Assembly: GCF_014643375.1 (NCBI RefSeq)
Contig: NZ_BMJJ01000022.1
Coordinates: forward strand, 1-36,156
DNA length: 36,156 nt
Source of the DNA: Aureimonas glaciei
GTDB lineage: Bacteria > Pseudomonadota > Alphaproteobacteria > Rhizobiales > Rhizobiaceae
Direction: 5' to 3'
In this document: positions 14,575 to 21,229 of the stretch, piece after piece
How the letters are laid out: every line of letters begins with the position of its first letter
Numbering within the stretch: the first letter of the stretch is position 1
Made by a program: the position numbers and the translations under genes
The notes under the pieces: generated by a model
The model's input: only the letters and a program-made list of their open reading frames with translations
Told to the model about the DNA's origin: nothing
Databases searched by the model: none

Positions 14575-15226
14575 CGTTCATCGAAATGAACTGCTTGATG
14601 AAGCCGCCGATGTCGTCGCCTTCGAAGTCGCCCTTGATCTGAACGATGGCATAGTCGTCCTGGCGAACCGGCAGGTGAGGGTTGACGAAGACGGCTTCCC
14701 CCTCGCGATATCTCGGCCGCATCGACCCGCCGTGGACAAAGACGCCATAGGCATCCTTCACGCCGATTAGCGTTGGCGGGCAGTGAACGTCCATCACTCG
14801 ACTGCCGTTCAGAACGAAGCGGCCGTCCTCTCCGCCGACTGCCTGCCCGAACATGCCGATCGTCTCGTTCCTAAACGTCACCGGGACAGGTGGTGAAGCG
14901 TTCGAAGGGTAGCGCGGGTACGGCGTCTCTTCCGCATCGGGGGCGCCTGGAGGAGATGGAGTAAGCGCGAGCACTCTGGCCCCAGTCTTCAAGGCGCCCG
15001 GCTGACGCAGCAACCACTCTGGTGTCGTGTCGAGCGCCGCCGCGAGCTTGAAGAGGTTGTCGCCGCGGACCGACTTCTTCTTGCCGTTCAGGATGTCGTT
15101 GACGAAGTTGCGCTCGAGGCTGCCCTTTTCGGCAATCGCGAACGGGTTGGTGTCGAGATCTGCGAGACGCTCTCGGATTCTGTCAGCCAGGGTGATGTCG
15201 GTTGTCATGTCGGATTTATCCGACAT
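14435..15226 (-). CDS. Phage CI-type repressor with S24 peptidase domain
   Basis: The 263-aa protein has an N-terminal HTH (LADRIRERLADL ... RNFVNDILNGKKKSVRGDNL, about 13-58) and a C-terminal LexA/CI-like S24 domain with GVFVHGGSMRPRYREGE (nucleophile Ser168) and GGFIKQF (Lys211 as general base). A possible self-cleavage dipeptide is in GQAVGGEDG (about 128-135). RecA-stimulated self-cleavage would trigger induction. Two in-frame ATGs exist (15226 and 15208), with an operator exactly between them; 15226 is used, neither has a strong ribosome-binding site. Confidence 0.88.
   Translation of the reverse strand: MSDKSDMTTDITLADRIRERLADLDTNPFAIAEKGSLERNFVNDILNGKKKSVRGDNLFKLAAALDTTPEWLLRQPGALKTGARVLALTPSPPGAPDAEETPYPRYPSNASPPVPVTFRNETIGMFGQAVGGEDGRFVLNGSRVMDVHCPPTLIGVKDAYGVFVHGGSMRPRYREGEAVFVNPHLPVRQDDYAIVQIKGDFEGDDIGGFIKQFISMNAKELVLAQHQRPETFPVEEASEGRYLLRFPRSKVAAVHRIVWAGEV
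15209..15224. promoter_or_regulatory. Right operator inside the repressor gene start
   Basis: GTCGGATTTATCCGAC, extended to 9-bp arms ATGTCGGAT/ATCCGACAT around TT (15207-15226). The best inverted repeat of the set lies between the two candidate ATG codons of the repressor gene, so binding should block transcription of the repressor itself. Confidence 0.8.
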
Positions 15227-15254
15227 ACACGCACCAGCCGCCAGTTGGAAATTC

Positions 15255-15270
15255 ATCGGAAAAATCCGTT
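15255..15270. promoter_or_regulatory. Right operator, middle site (degenerate)
   Basis: ATCGGAAAAATCCGTT retains TCGGA and TCCG with the same 4-bp spacing. It sits 21 bp from the next site, on the repressor side of the shared TTGCAA hexamer. Confidence 0.5.
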
Positions 15271-15297
15271 GCAAAGTCGGAAACTTCCGACTAACGT
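15269..15297 (+). promoter_or_regulatory. Rightward promoter PR
   Basis: -35 TTGCAA (15269-15274), 17-bp spacer, -10 TAACGT (15292-15297). The operator at 15276-15291 fills the spacer, as at the leftward promoter. Transcription should start within about 7 bp of the -10, at or next to the ATG at 15305, giving a leaderless first gene. TTGCAA is its own reverse complement, so it could also serve a leftward repressor promoter. Confidence 0.65.
15276..15291. promoter_or_regulatory. Right operator next to the Cro-like gene
   Basis: GTCGGAAACTTCCGAC, extended to 8-bp arms AGTCGGAA/TTCCGACT around AC. It is centred in the spacer of the rightward promoter. Confidence 0.8.
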
Positions 15298-15304
15298 AGT
15301 CGGC

Positions 15305-15550
15305 ATGAGCACCGACACACGAACCAGCCTTACCGCCTGTCTCGATGCGTACTGCGCAAGGACGAAGCGGAAAACGAGCACCGTCGCCCAGGCGGCGGCT
15401 GGAGACTGGCGCTTCTTCGACAAGATCGAGGGCGGCAACTTCACCCTGCGCAAGTTCGATGACGTGATGGCTTGGTTCTCGATGAACTGGCCCGACGATC
15501 TCGCTTGGCCGGAAAACGTCAAGCGGCCGCAGACCCGGGTGGCAGCATGA
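15305..15550 (+). CDS. Cro-like small DNA-binding protein (putative)
   Basis: An 81-aa protein transcribed divergently from the repressor, in the position of cro. The segment KTSTVAQAAAGDWRFFDKIE (about 23-42), followed by GNFTLRKFDDVMAWFSMNWP, could be a helix-turn-helix with a recognition helix, but the fold call is an inference. There is no ribosome-binding site before the ATG; with PR only 8 bp upstream the mRNA is probably leaderless. It is translationally coupled to the next gene (ATGA). Confidence 0.65.
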   Translation: MSTDTRTSLTACLDAYCARTKRKTSTVAQAAAGDWRFFDKIEGGNFTLRKFDDVMAWFSMNWPDDLAWPENVKRPQTRVAA

Positions 15551-15795
15551 CCCACCACCCCATCCGCGATCTTGAAATCTGGACCTATCTGGGCACCCAC
15601 GGCGCGCTTGCGTACTTCGAGGACGGCAACGCCTTTCCAACCTTCTTCCGCGGCACCACGATGGCCGAGGCTCGCGACAAGGCCGAGGCCTTCCGCGCCA
15701 AGGTAATTGCCGAGAACGAGGCGAGCTTCATCGCGCGCACCGAGGCCGCTGCCAAGGCTGCTGCGAAGCGGGCGGCGAAGGCGAGGGCGGCATGA
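15547..15795 (+). CDS. Hypothetical early phage protein
   Basis: An 82-aa protein: a compact N-terminal part (MTHHPIRDLEIWTYLGTHGA, then FPTFFRGTTMAEARDKAEAF) and an Ala/Lys-rich helical tail (AAAKAAAKRAAKARAA). No family recognised. Both ends overlap neighbouring genes by 4 bp, so it belongs to the early rightward operon. Confidence 0.65.
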   Translation: MTHHPIRDLEIWTYLGTHGALAYFEDGNAFPTFFRGTTMAEARDKAEAFRAKVIAENEASFIARTEAAAKAAAKRAAKARAA

Positions 15796-15947
15796 TCGGC
15801 GCCGTCCTCATCTTCGTCGGACTGATCGCCGCTGGTACCTTCCAATCCAGGATGGGCGTGCTAGGCGTCACGCGGGGAGACTTCATCGGCACGACGTTCG
15901 GCTGCGGCCTGATCGTCATCGGTTTCTCTCTGATCGTCAGCAGCTGA
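15792..15947 (+). CDS. 51-aa two-pass membrane peptide
   Basis: A short gene reading MIGAVLIFVGLIAAGTFQSR, a polar turn (MGVLGVTRGDF), then a second hydrophobic stretch ending IVIGFSLIVSS. The ATG overlaps the preceding stop (ATGA), which makes it a credible gene despite its size. The role is unknown; small hydrophobic early proteins in phages sometimes act in exclusion or membrane stress. Confidence 0.6.
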   Translation: MIGAVLIFVGLIAAGTFQSRMGVLGVTRGDFIGTTFGCGLIVIGFSLIVSS

Positions 15948-15969
15948 CTCATGCCCGCGATCATCTACA

Positions 15970-16030
15970 CCGGCCCTCTAGCCGGCAGCCGGAGCGGATA
16001 TAGCCAGTCGCATCGGCTCGGCCGCTCCGG
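15970..16030. other. Two stem-loops between convergent genes
   Basis: CCGGC/GCCGG around CCTCTA (15970-15985) is followed by a stronger stem of nine pairs, CCGGAGCGG (15989-15997) with CCGCTCCGG (16022-16030), with a 24-nt loop. It lies between the plus-strand gene ending at 15947 and the minus-strand gene ending at 16059. It may act as a bidirectional terminator, but no T-tract follows on either strand. Confidence 0.5.
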
Positions 16031-16058
16031 CACCCCCATCGCCCCTGGTCTGTCCCCC

Positions 16059-16436
16059 TCATCCGGCGGCGAGCGTGGCGCGACGATCCCCCTCGCTCGC
16101 GTCACGCATCAATCCCAAGCTCCCCAGGAAGACGGCAATCGCTTCGTCGATGGTCATCCCGGGTTCGTCATCGACGGCCAATTCCTCCCGGTCGTCGTAG
16201 CTGCCGGCGAGGTCGCGACCTCCCACGATGGCCTCGCCGGCCTTTCTCTCACGGTGCATCTCGGCGATCCGGCTATTGGCCCGTCGATCGCGGAAGTACC
16301 CGCCAAATTCTGCCGCTCGGTTCCCGCCGATTGGCTTCGCGTCCGCCGGGTTCCCGCCCGCCGCCGCGCACATGCCCTGCCGCACAGGGACTTTCTCACA
16401 CGCACAGGGGTCGGCGTTCGTCTGATCTCTGAGCAT
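16059..16436 (-). CDS. Hypothetical minus-strand protein in the early rightward region
   Basis: The 125-aa product (MLRDQTNADPCACEKVPVRQ ... TIDEAIAVFLGSLGLMRDAS) has a Cys-containing N-terminus and an acidic middle (RDLAGSYDDREELAVDDEPG). AGAGG lies 8 nt before the ATG. The opposite strand is also open, but with poor composition and no ribosome-binding site, so this strand is preferred. No family recognised. Confidence 0.55.
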   Translation of the reverse strand: MLRDQTNADPCACEKVPVRQGMCAAAGGNPADAKPIGGNRAAEFGGYFRDRRANSRIAEMHRERKAGEAIVGGRDLAGSYDDREELAVDDEPGMTIDEAIAVFLGSLGLMRDASEGDRRATLAAG

Positions 16437-16477
16437 TCGCCGGTCCTCTCCGATGCCCTCACTCGTAGGCATGGAGC

Positions 16478-16495
16478 ATTCGCAGATGCGCGAAT
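16478..16495. promoter_or_regulatory. Inverted repeat between divergent genes
   Basis: ATTCGC and GCGAAT flank AGATGC in the 79-bp gap between the minus-strand gene starting at 16436 and the plus-strand gene starting at 16516. It may be an operator for either direction; only one copy was found. Confidence 0.35.
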
Positions 16496-16515
16496 TTCGT
16501 TCGGAGAACTCAGAA

Positions 16516-16881
16516 ATGTCTGACGTCGCCAGTGCGCAAGATCTGATGCGCGGCTTCGTTGTCAGCCGCCCTGGATCGAACCTGAAGCAGAAGCTCGGAT
16601 CGGCAGCGGCGGCGCTGAAGTGGACCCAGAGCCGGGCCAAAGCGGTCCTCTACGGCGAAGCCCGCCGGATCGACGCTCACGAGATGGAGCGTCTGGAAGC
16701 GATCGCAGACCAGAAGCTCGCCAGAGAACAAGAAAAGGAAGGGCGTGGACATGACGCAAAGCACGAGCTCGAGCGCGCGTTCGCGATGGTTGCCGCGCAT
16801 CTTGCCGCTGAGGCTGCGCAGGGCGATCGCGACGCGGCTCATGCTCTTCGGAAAATCGTCGGCGCAATGGCTGTGGCCTGA
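16516..16881 (+). CDS. Putative DNA-binding early phage protein
   Basis: A 121-aa helical protein. KQKLGSAAAALKWTQSRAKA (about 25-44) followed by LYGEARRIDAHEMERLEAIA has the spacing of a helix-turn-helix and resembles CII-like or HTH proteins in early operons of rhizobial prophages; this is an inference. The rest is a charged coiled coil and an Ala-rich end. ATG at 16516 has GGAG 9 nt upstream. Confidence 0.6.
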   Translation: MSDVASAQDLMRGFVVSRPGSNLKQKLGSAAAALKWTQSRAKAVLYGEARRIDAHEMERLEAIADQKLAREQEKEGRGHDAKHELERAFAMVAAHLAAEAAQGDRDAAHALRKIVGAMAVA

Positions 16882-16942
16882 AGGTTTCGCTGCGCCGGAG
16901 CCGATCGAGCACTTCCCCGACTACTCAGGAGACCTCCCATGA
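16751..16942 (+). CDS. Possible 63-aa protein overlapping its neighbour in another frame
   Basis: It starts inside the previous gene in a different frame (131-bp overlap) and ends with WLWPEGFAAPEPIEHFPDYS and a short tail. That part lies beyond the previous stop and looks like true coding sequence. A Shine-Dalgarno (GAAGG) lies 8 nt before the ATG at 16751, and the stop overlaps the next start (ATGA). The N-terminal half is Arg/Ser-rich. Either a genuine overlapping gene or one with a later start. Confidence 0.45.
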   Translation: MTQSTSSSARSRWLPRILPLRLRRAIATRLMLFGKSSAQWLWPEGFAAPEPIEHFPDYSGDLP

Positions 16943-17136
16943 GCGCCACGGATCACCGCGTTATCGGACGCCAGGTCGACGCCCCGTTCCCCGCCGAGAT
17001 CCGCGCCGTGTTCACGACCAAAGATGGGCGGGTGCGGTACGTCGTCGAGGGTGATGACGGCGAAGTCGGCCACCACGAGGACCTCTGGGTCTTCTCCGGC
17101 GAGCAGATTGGCATGCCCGGTGAGGCCCCGCTGTGA
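16939..17136 (+). CDS. Hypothetical phage protein
   Basis: A 65-aa protein with beta-rich composition (IRAVFTTKDGRVRYVVEGDD) reminiscent of small phage proteins that carry a conserved YVVE segment; no function is known to me. AGGAG sits 7-8 nt before the ATG. It overlaps the following GTG start by 4 bp. Confidence 0.7.
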   Translation: MSATDHRVIGRQVDAPFPAEIRAVFTTKDGRVRYVVEGDDGEVGHHEDLWVFSGEQIGMPGEAPL

Positions 17137-17261
17137 CGCCGCGCACCGTCGCCGAGATCGTCTCCGCCATCATCGAACGCTGCATCGACGAAGCCGCCCG
17201 CCGGCATGTCGAAGGCGCGGACGCCACCCATCCCCAGCCCCTGATGAAAAGGATGGCATAA
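17133..17261 (+). CDS. 42-aa hypothetical protein with GTG start
   Basis: It reads VTPRTVAEIVSAIIERCIDE at the start (Val initiates as Met) and ends QPLMKRMA. GTGA overlap with the preceding stop and a TAATG overlap with the next start support it. Its 3' end contains AAAAGGA, which serves as the ribosome-binding site of the next gene. Amphipathic helix; function unknown. Confidence 0.5.
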   Translation: MTPRTVAEIVSAIIERCIDEAARRHVEGADATHPQPLMKRMA

Positions 17262-17839
17262 TGGCCCGTGCAGCACGCAAGCCCATTCCGCAGCCCGACA
17301 CGACCGCGGCGAACGATGTCGGTCCCGGCCACAACGGCGGGAGCCTGACGAGTGACCAGCGCCAGGCGCTCGCGCTCATGCACCGCCGCATCTACCGGAC
17401 CAAGATGGCGGCGAAGAAGGAAGCCGACGCCGCGGTCAAGAACGCCTGCAAGGTGATCAAGGCAGACCTCGGCGAGTTCGGTGTTCTCCAGGTGAAGGAG
17501 ATGATGGCCCGCGAGACGCCGGAAGGCGCCGCCAAGGCCGATGCCGAGCTGAAGGCGAAGACCGAGGTGCGCGTCTGGGTCTCCGACGATCGGCAGCTCG
17601 ACATGTTCCCGGCCACGGCGAAAGCCGCCGACAGCGAGGCCTATCAGCAGGGCAAGATCGCCGGCATGGACGACGAGGCGTGCCGCTCGCCCTACGCCGC
17701 CGAGACCGCCGACAGCGAGGACTGGATCCGAGGCTGGGGCGTCGGCAAGAAGATCATGGACGATCTGCTGGCCGAGCGTGCGGAACACGCCGAGCTCGTC
17801 AAGGGCGGCGACCTCGACGATGAAGGTGGCGGGGAATGA
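17261..17839 (+). CDS. Phage protein with RMF/CrpP-like C-terminal domain
   Basis: A 192-aa protein: a disordered N-terminus (GPGHNGGSLT), a helical basic middle with YRTKMAAKKEADAAVKNACK, and a C-terminal segment EAYQQGKIAGMDDEACRSPY followed by SEDWIRGWGVG (about 126-163). That segment matches the ribosome modulation factor/CrpP pattern (A...G..A...G...CPY...W..GW). Its activity in phages is not established. The true start is 17261, where TAATG overlaps the preceding gene. Confidence 0.7.
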   Translation: MARAARKPIPQPDTTAANDVGPGHNGGSLTSDQRQALALMHRRIYRTKMAAKKEADAAVKNACKVIKADLGEFGVLQVKEMMARETPEGAAKADAELKAKTEVRVWVSDDRQLDMFPATAKAADSEAYQQGKIAGMDDEACRSPYAAETADSEDWIRGWGVGKKIMDDLLAERAEHAELVKGGDLDDEGGGE

Positions 17840-18579
17840 GCCGCCCGCGCACCTCGCCGAAGCTGGTCGCCGTCTCCTCAGAACTCTGGTCGATGGGCGA
17901 CACCGTGCGCGTGATCGGGGCGAGCCTTGGCGTCTCTCGCGCCATCGTCGCCGGCATCGCATCTGCTCGGCGTGACCTGTTCCCAAGGCGCAGGCCCGGC
18001 AAGCAGAAGGGCGTCGGGTTCTGGTCCGGCGACAAGATCGTCATCGCCGCCCAGCTGTGGGCCGAAGGCAAGAGCACCGCCGAGGTTGCCGAGCACTTCG
18101 GCGCCAAGCCGACGTCGGCCAATGCGCTGATCACCCGCAATCGCGAGCTATTCCCCCATCGCGGCAACATGCTGAAGCAGACCGGCATGAAGCATCCGCC
18201 CAAGGCCAAGAAGCCGAAGCCCGCCCCGCCCGCCGTGAAGCCACAGCCGGCGCCGAAGATCGCGGCCGCGCCCAAGCCGATCGCCGCCGCCGAGCCGCCG
18301 ATCGTCCGCGACCGGACCCCGAAGGCCGAGTCCTTCCGGCCGCTGCTGGGTGCCGAGCCCATGCCGGTCCTCTCGGCACTCATCGCGAACCGTTGCAAAT
18401 GGCCTGTCCACGCCGGCGACGACCCCTTCACCAACGCCGCGACCTTCTTCTGCGGAGAGCAGCGCCTGGCCGTCGGGCCGTATTGCGCCGGGCATCACCG
18501 GCTCGCGCACAGCAGCGGTACACCGAGCGAGCGCAGCGCCGACCGGGTGCTCGAGTTTCATGCGGGGAGGGCGGCCTAG
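17836..18579 (+). CDS. GcrA-family transcriptional regulator
   Basis: The 247-aa protein has two N-terminal HTH units (about 8-50 and 62-107; the second contains WAEGKSTAEVAEHFGAKPTS), a Pro/Lys/Ala-rich linker, and a C-terminal CKWPV ... FFCGEQRLAVGPYCAGHHRL segment with Cys187, Cys206, Cys217 and His220. This is the GcrA-type sigma-interacting end. Cellular GcrA binds sigma-70 and promoters with methylated GANTC sites in alphaproteobacteria. The duplicated HTH is unusual compared with the cellular protein of about 170-200 aa. Confidence 0.82.
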   Translation: MSRPRTSPKLVAVSSELWSMGDTVRVIGASLGVSRAIVAGIASARRDLFPRRRPGKQKGVGFWSGDKIVIAAQLWAEGKSTAEVAEHFGAKPTSANALITRNRELFPHRGNMLKQTGMKHPPKAKKPKPAPPAVKPQPAPKIAAAPKPIAAAEPPIVRDRTPKAESFRPLLGAEPMPVLSALIANRCKWPVHAGDDPFTNAATFFCGEQRLAVGPYCAGHHRLAHSSGTPSERSADRVLEFHAGRAA

Positions 18580-19157
18580 TGGCCCTCATCCTCGGCATCG
18601 ACGGCGCGCAGAAGACCGGCTTCTGCTTCTACGACGACACCCGCAGCATGTCGGCTATGCGCCCCGGCCTGATTAAGGCGACCGGCGAGCAGATCGAGGA
18701 CAAGGCCGCATCTATCGCCCGGCAGATCTGCCTCATGATCCGCAAGGATCGTCCCGACTTCATCGCGATCGAGGAGCCGCTTCGCACAATGCCTGGCGGC
18801 GTGAAGCGCAAGGTCAAGTTCATGGGTGAGCAGGAAGAGGTCCAGGGCGGCGCCGGCGGCACGCTCGCGCTGATCTCCTCGAACCAGATCGTCGGCGCTA
18901 TCGCAGCGGTGTGCGCGATCAAGGACATCCCATTCGTCACCATCAGCTCGAGCAGCTGGCGCAAGCAATTCCTTGGCTTCGGCCGGTCGCCCGGCTTGGA
19001 CCGCACTGGATGGAAGAAGGCGGCGCGCGACCGATGCGCGGCCCTGAAGATCACCGTCACCTCGGACGATGCGGCTGAAGCCTGCGGCATCGCCTTCGCC
19101 GCCACCGCCACCCCCGAATTCAAGATGCTCCGCCACCAGAAGGAGAAGGCAGCATGA
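18579..19157 (+). CDS. RuvC-like Holliday junction resolvase
   Basis: The 192-aa protein has the RNase H-fold catalytic carboxylates expected of RuvC: Asp8 in LGIDGAQKTG, Glu65/Glu66 in FIAIEEP, and Asp163/Asp164 in TSDDAAEACGIA. GTG start at 18579 with GGGAGG 8 nt upstream. It would resolve branched phage DNA before packaging or during recombination. It overlaps the next gene by 4 bp. Confidence 0.85.
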   Translation: MALILGIDGAQKTGFCFYDDTRSMSAMRPGLIKATGEQIEDKAASIARQICLMIRKDRPDFIAIEEPLRTMPGGVKRKVKFMGEQEEVQGGAGGTLALISSNQIVGAIAAVCAIKDIPFVTISSSSWRKQFLGFGRSPGLDRTGWKKAARDRCAALKITVTSDDAAEACGIAFAATATPEFKMLRHQKEKAA

Positions 19158-19525
19158 AGAACAAACTCAGCCACCTGAACAATCACCTGTTCGCCCAGCT
19201 CGAGCGCCTGTCGGATGAGACCCTGACCCCCGAGCAGATCGAGCAGGAGGTCGAGCGCGCCAAGGCAATCGTCGGCGTGTCCGATCAGATCGTCGGGGCG
19301 GCGGCCTTGCAGTTCAAGGCGGCAGAACTGGTCGCCAAACACGGGCGCGGCGTCTCGGACATGATCCCCGAAAGCATGGGTGGTCGGCAGCAGATCGAGC
19401 ACGTCAGAGCCGAGGGACCGAAAACCGACGAAGAGCGCGAGCGCGCCGAAGCGGAGGCCCGCCGCATCGCCCGTGAAGCCGTGGAAGAACGGCAGGAGTG
19501 GGCTCGGCAGGGAGCCGTGCAATGA
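19154..19525 (+). CDS. Hypothetical helical phage protein
   Basis: A 123-aa protein (MKNKLSHLNNHLFAQLERLS...) with a helical N-terminal part, an ALQFKAAELVAKHGRG segment and a strongly charged coiled-coil end (DEERERAEAEARRIAREAVE). No family name recognised, but it follows the RuvC-like gene with a 4-bp overlap and is followed the same way by an HNH gene. The arrangement suggests a DNA-processing role. Confidence 0.7.
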   Translation: MKNKLSHLNNHLFAQLERLSDETLTPEQIEQEVERAKAIVGVSDQIVGAAALQFKAAELVAKHGRGVSDMIPESMGGRQQIEHVRAEGPKTDEERERAEAEARRIAREAVEERQEWARQGAVQ

Positions 19526-20172
19526 AGGGCCGCAACATCCCCTACAGCGCAGCGGAGATGGCTTGGCTTGAGGCTCATCGGCTTCTCGTCATCAGCGAGT
19601 ATCACCGGCTGTTCTGCGAGACCTTTGCCCGCACCGACGCCTCTCTGGCTAACCTCCACAGCCTCCGCAAGCGGAAGGGCTGGAGCACCGGCAGGACCGG
19701 ACATTTCGCGAAGGGCGAGACGCCCGTGAACAAGGGCAAGAAGTGCGCCCCTGGCGCCGGCGGGCTGCATCCGAACGCTCGCAAGACGCAGTTTCGCGTC
19801 GGGGGCATGACGGGCGCCGCACAGCGCAAATACAAGCCCATCGGCACCGAGCGCGTCAGCATCGACGGATATCGCGAGCGCAAGGTTCATGACGAGCTTC
19901 CGCGTCAGTCGCGCTGGCAACTTGTGCATCGGATCGAGTGGGAAGCCATCAACGGCCAGGTCCCTGCAGGTATGGCTCTGAAGTGTCGGGGCGACCGGCT
20001 GAACACCGATCCGGCGAATTGGCAGTTGGTCCCTCGCGCGATCCTTCCTCGCCTAAATGGCGGGCGCGCCAAGACGCTGGTGGCCTATGACGAGGCGCCT
20101 GACGAGTTGAAGCCGACGATCATGGCTCTTGCAAAGCTCGACCATGTCGCTCGCCAGAGGAGCGCCGCGTGA
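19522..20172 (+). CDS. HNH endonuclease-like phage protein
   Basis: A 216-aa protein whose N-terminal part (YSAAEMAWLEAHRLLVISEY) resembles the short HTH found before many phage HNH domains. The HNH core is WQLVHRIEWEAINGQVPAGM, then ALKCRGDRLNTDPANWQLVP (about 140-180). The first His and the Asn are present; the usual second His of the HxDG motif is replaced by KCRG, so activity may differ. A basic linker (TPVNKGKKCAPGAGG) may bind DNA. Confidence 0.78.
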   Translation: MKGRNIPYSAAEMAWLEAHRLLVISEYHRLFCETFARTDASLANLHSLRKRKGWSTGRTGHFAKGETPVNKGKKCAPGAGGLHPNARKTQFRVGGMTGAAQRKYKPIGTERVSIDGYRERKVHDELPRQSRWQLVHRIEWEAINGQVPAGMALKCRGDRLNTDPANWQLVPRAILPRLNGGRAKTLVAYDEAPDELKPTIMALAKLDHVARQRSAA

Positions 20173-20480
20173 TCCATCCCGACGACATCGACGGTCTGAT
20201 CGGCGCCCTTCAACCTCACCTCGACGGCGGGCGCGTCGGCTATGCCGGTCTCTTCTCACCCGTCCAGCTGAACTATCACGGCATGTGGAGCGAGATCATC
20301 GCCGTGATCGCCGACCTCAGCAACCAGGACTTCGACCATCCCTATGTCCGCCGGCTCCGCGAGGAGATGCACGGGATCGTGGACAGCGGCGCGCTGCCGC
20401 CGGAGGTATTCGCGGTGAACACGACCTTCCATGGCCGGGAGGCGCTCGAGGATCACCAGCCGGCGAGGGCGGCAGCATGA
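20169..20480 (+). CDS. Hypothetical phage protein with GTG start
   Basis: A 103-aa protein (IHPDDIDGLIGALQPHLDGG after the initiator, then LNYHGMWSEIIAVIADLSNQ) with a helical middle and a short disordered end. No family recognised. It overlaps both the HNH gene and the DpdA-like gene by 4 bp, so it is produced together with the modification genes. Confidence 0.65.
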   Translation: MIHPDDIDGLIGALQPHLDGGRVGYAGLFSPVQLNYHGMWSEIIAVIADLSNQDFDHPYVRRLREEMHGIVDSGALPPEVFAVNTTFHGREALEDHQPARAAA

Positions 20481-21229
20481 GCGCCATCAAGTTCTATGTC
20501 GGCATCCACCAGCCGGCGGACGCCAGGCATTTTGATCTGGCGTGCATCAGCATCAATAGGCTGCGCGGACGAAAGAAGACCGTCGACTGCGGCGACGTGT
20601 TGGTGGACAGCGGCGCTTTCACCGAACTGGAAAAGTACGGCTGCTATCGCTACGGCGTCGAGGAATATGCAGCCGACATCCGCCGTCTGCACACCGCCGG
20701 CGTCGTAAGCATCTCCGCAGCCGTCGCCCAAGATTACATGTGCGAGGCTTGGATGCTGGAGAAGACTGGCCTGACGGTCGAGGAGCACCAGCGCCTCACC
20801 ATCGATCGCTATGACGCGCTGGTGGCATGTGACCTTCCAGTTCCGGTCCTTCCTGTCCTTCAAGGGTTCTCGCCGTCGAGCTACGCCAAGCATGTCGCGG
20901 ACTATGGGGATCGGCTGAAGTTTGGAATGTGGGTCGGCGTCGGCAGCGTATGCAAGCGCCAAGGCGATCCGCGTGCCATCGTCGCCGTCTTGTCGGCCAT
21001 TCGCGCCGCCTGTCCCGACCTTCGGCTGCATGGCTTTGGCGTCAAGACCACGGCTCTCCTGCATCCCGGTGTTCGCGAGATGCTCTACAGCGCCGACAGC
21101 ATGGCCTGGTCGTTGGCAGCTCGCAAGCAAGGCCGGAACGCCAATGACTGGCAGGAGGCACGCACCTTCGCAGATCGCATCAACGCATGGGCCGCTCCGC
21201 TCGAGTGGCAGCTGGAGATGTTCGCATGA
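20477..21229 (+). CDS. DpdA-like 7-deazaguanine DNA transglycosylase (DUF7221, TGT-like)
   Basis: The 250-aa protein resembles phage queuine tRNA-ribosyltransferase-like (DpdA) proteins, which exchange guanine in DNA for a 7-deazaguanine such as preQ0. Visible motifs: VGIHQPADARHF, VDSGAFTELEKYG (Asp44-Ser-Gly, as in the DSGGF base-binding motif of TGT), VAQDYMCEAWML, VPVLQGFSPSSYAKH, VGVGSVCKRQGDP, HGFGVKTTALL and SADSMAWSLAARKQGRN, where Asp207 aligns with the TGT nucleophile. The TGT zinc-binding cysteine cluster is absent. It is directly coupled to a QueF-like gene; no preQ0 synthesis genes are visible, so the host pathway would supply the base. Confidence 0.82.
   Translation: MSAIKFYVGIHQPADARHFDLACISINRLRGRKKTVDCGDVLVDSGAFTELEKYGCYRYGVEEYAADIRRLHTAGVVSISAAVAQDYMCEAWMLEKTGLTVEEHQRLTIDRYDALVACDLPVPVLPVLQGFSPSSYAKHVADYGDRLKFGMWVGVGSVCKRQGDPRAIVAVLSAIRAACPDLRLHGFGVKTTALLHPGVREMLYSADSMAWSLAARKQGRNANDWQEARTFADRINAWAAPLEWQLEMFA

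Noticed and set aside
15951-16523. 190-aa plus-strand frame opposite the 16059-16436 gene
   Set aside because: No ribosome-binding site, low-complexity Pro/Ser/Arg content; the minus-strand frame has a good Shine-Dalgarno and better composition.
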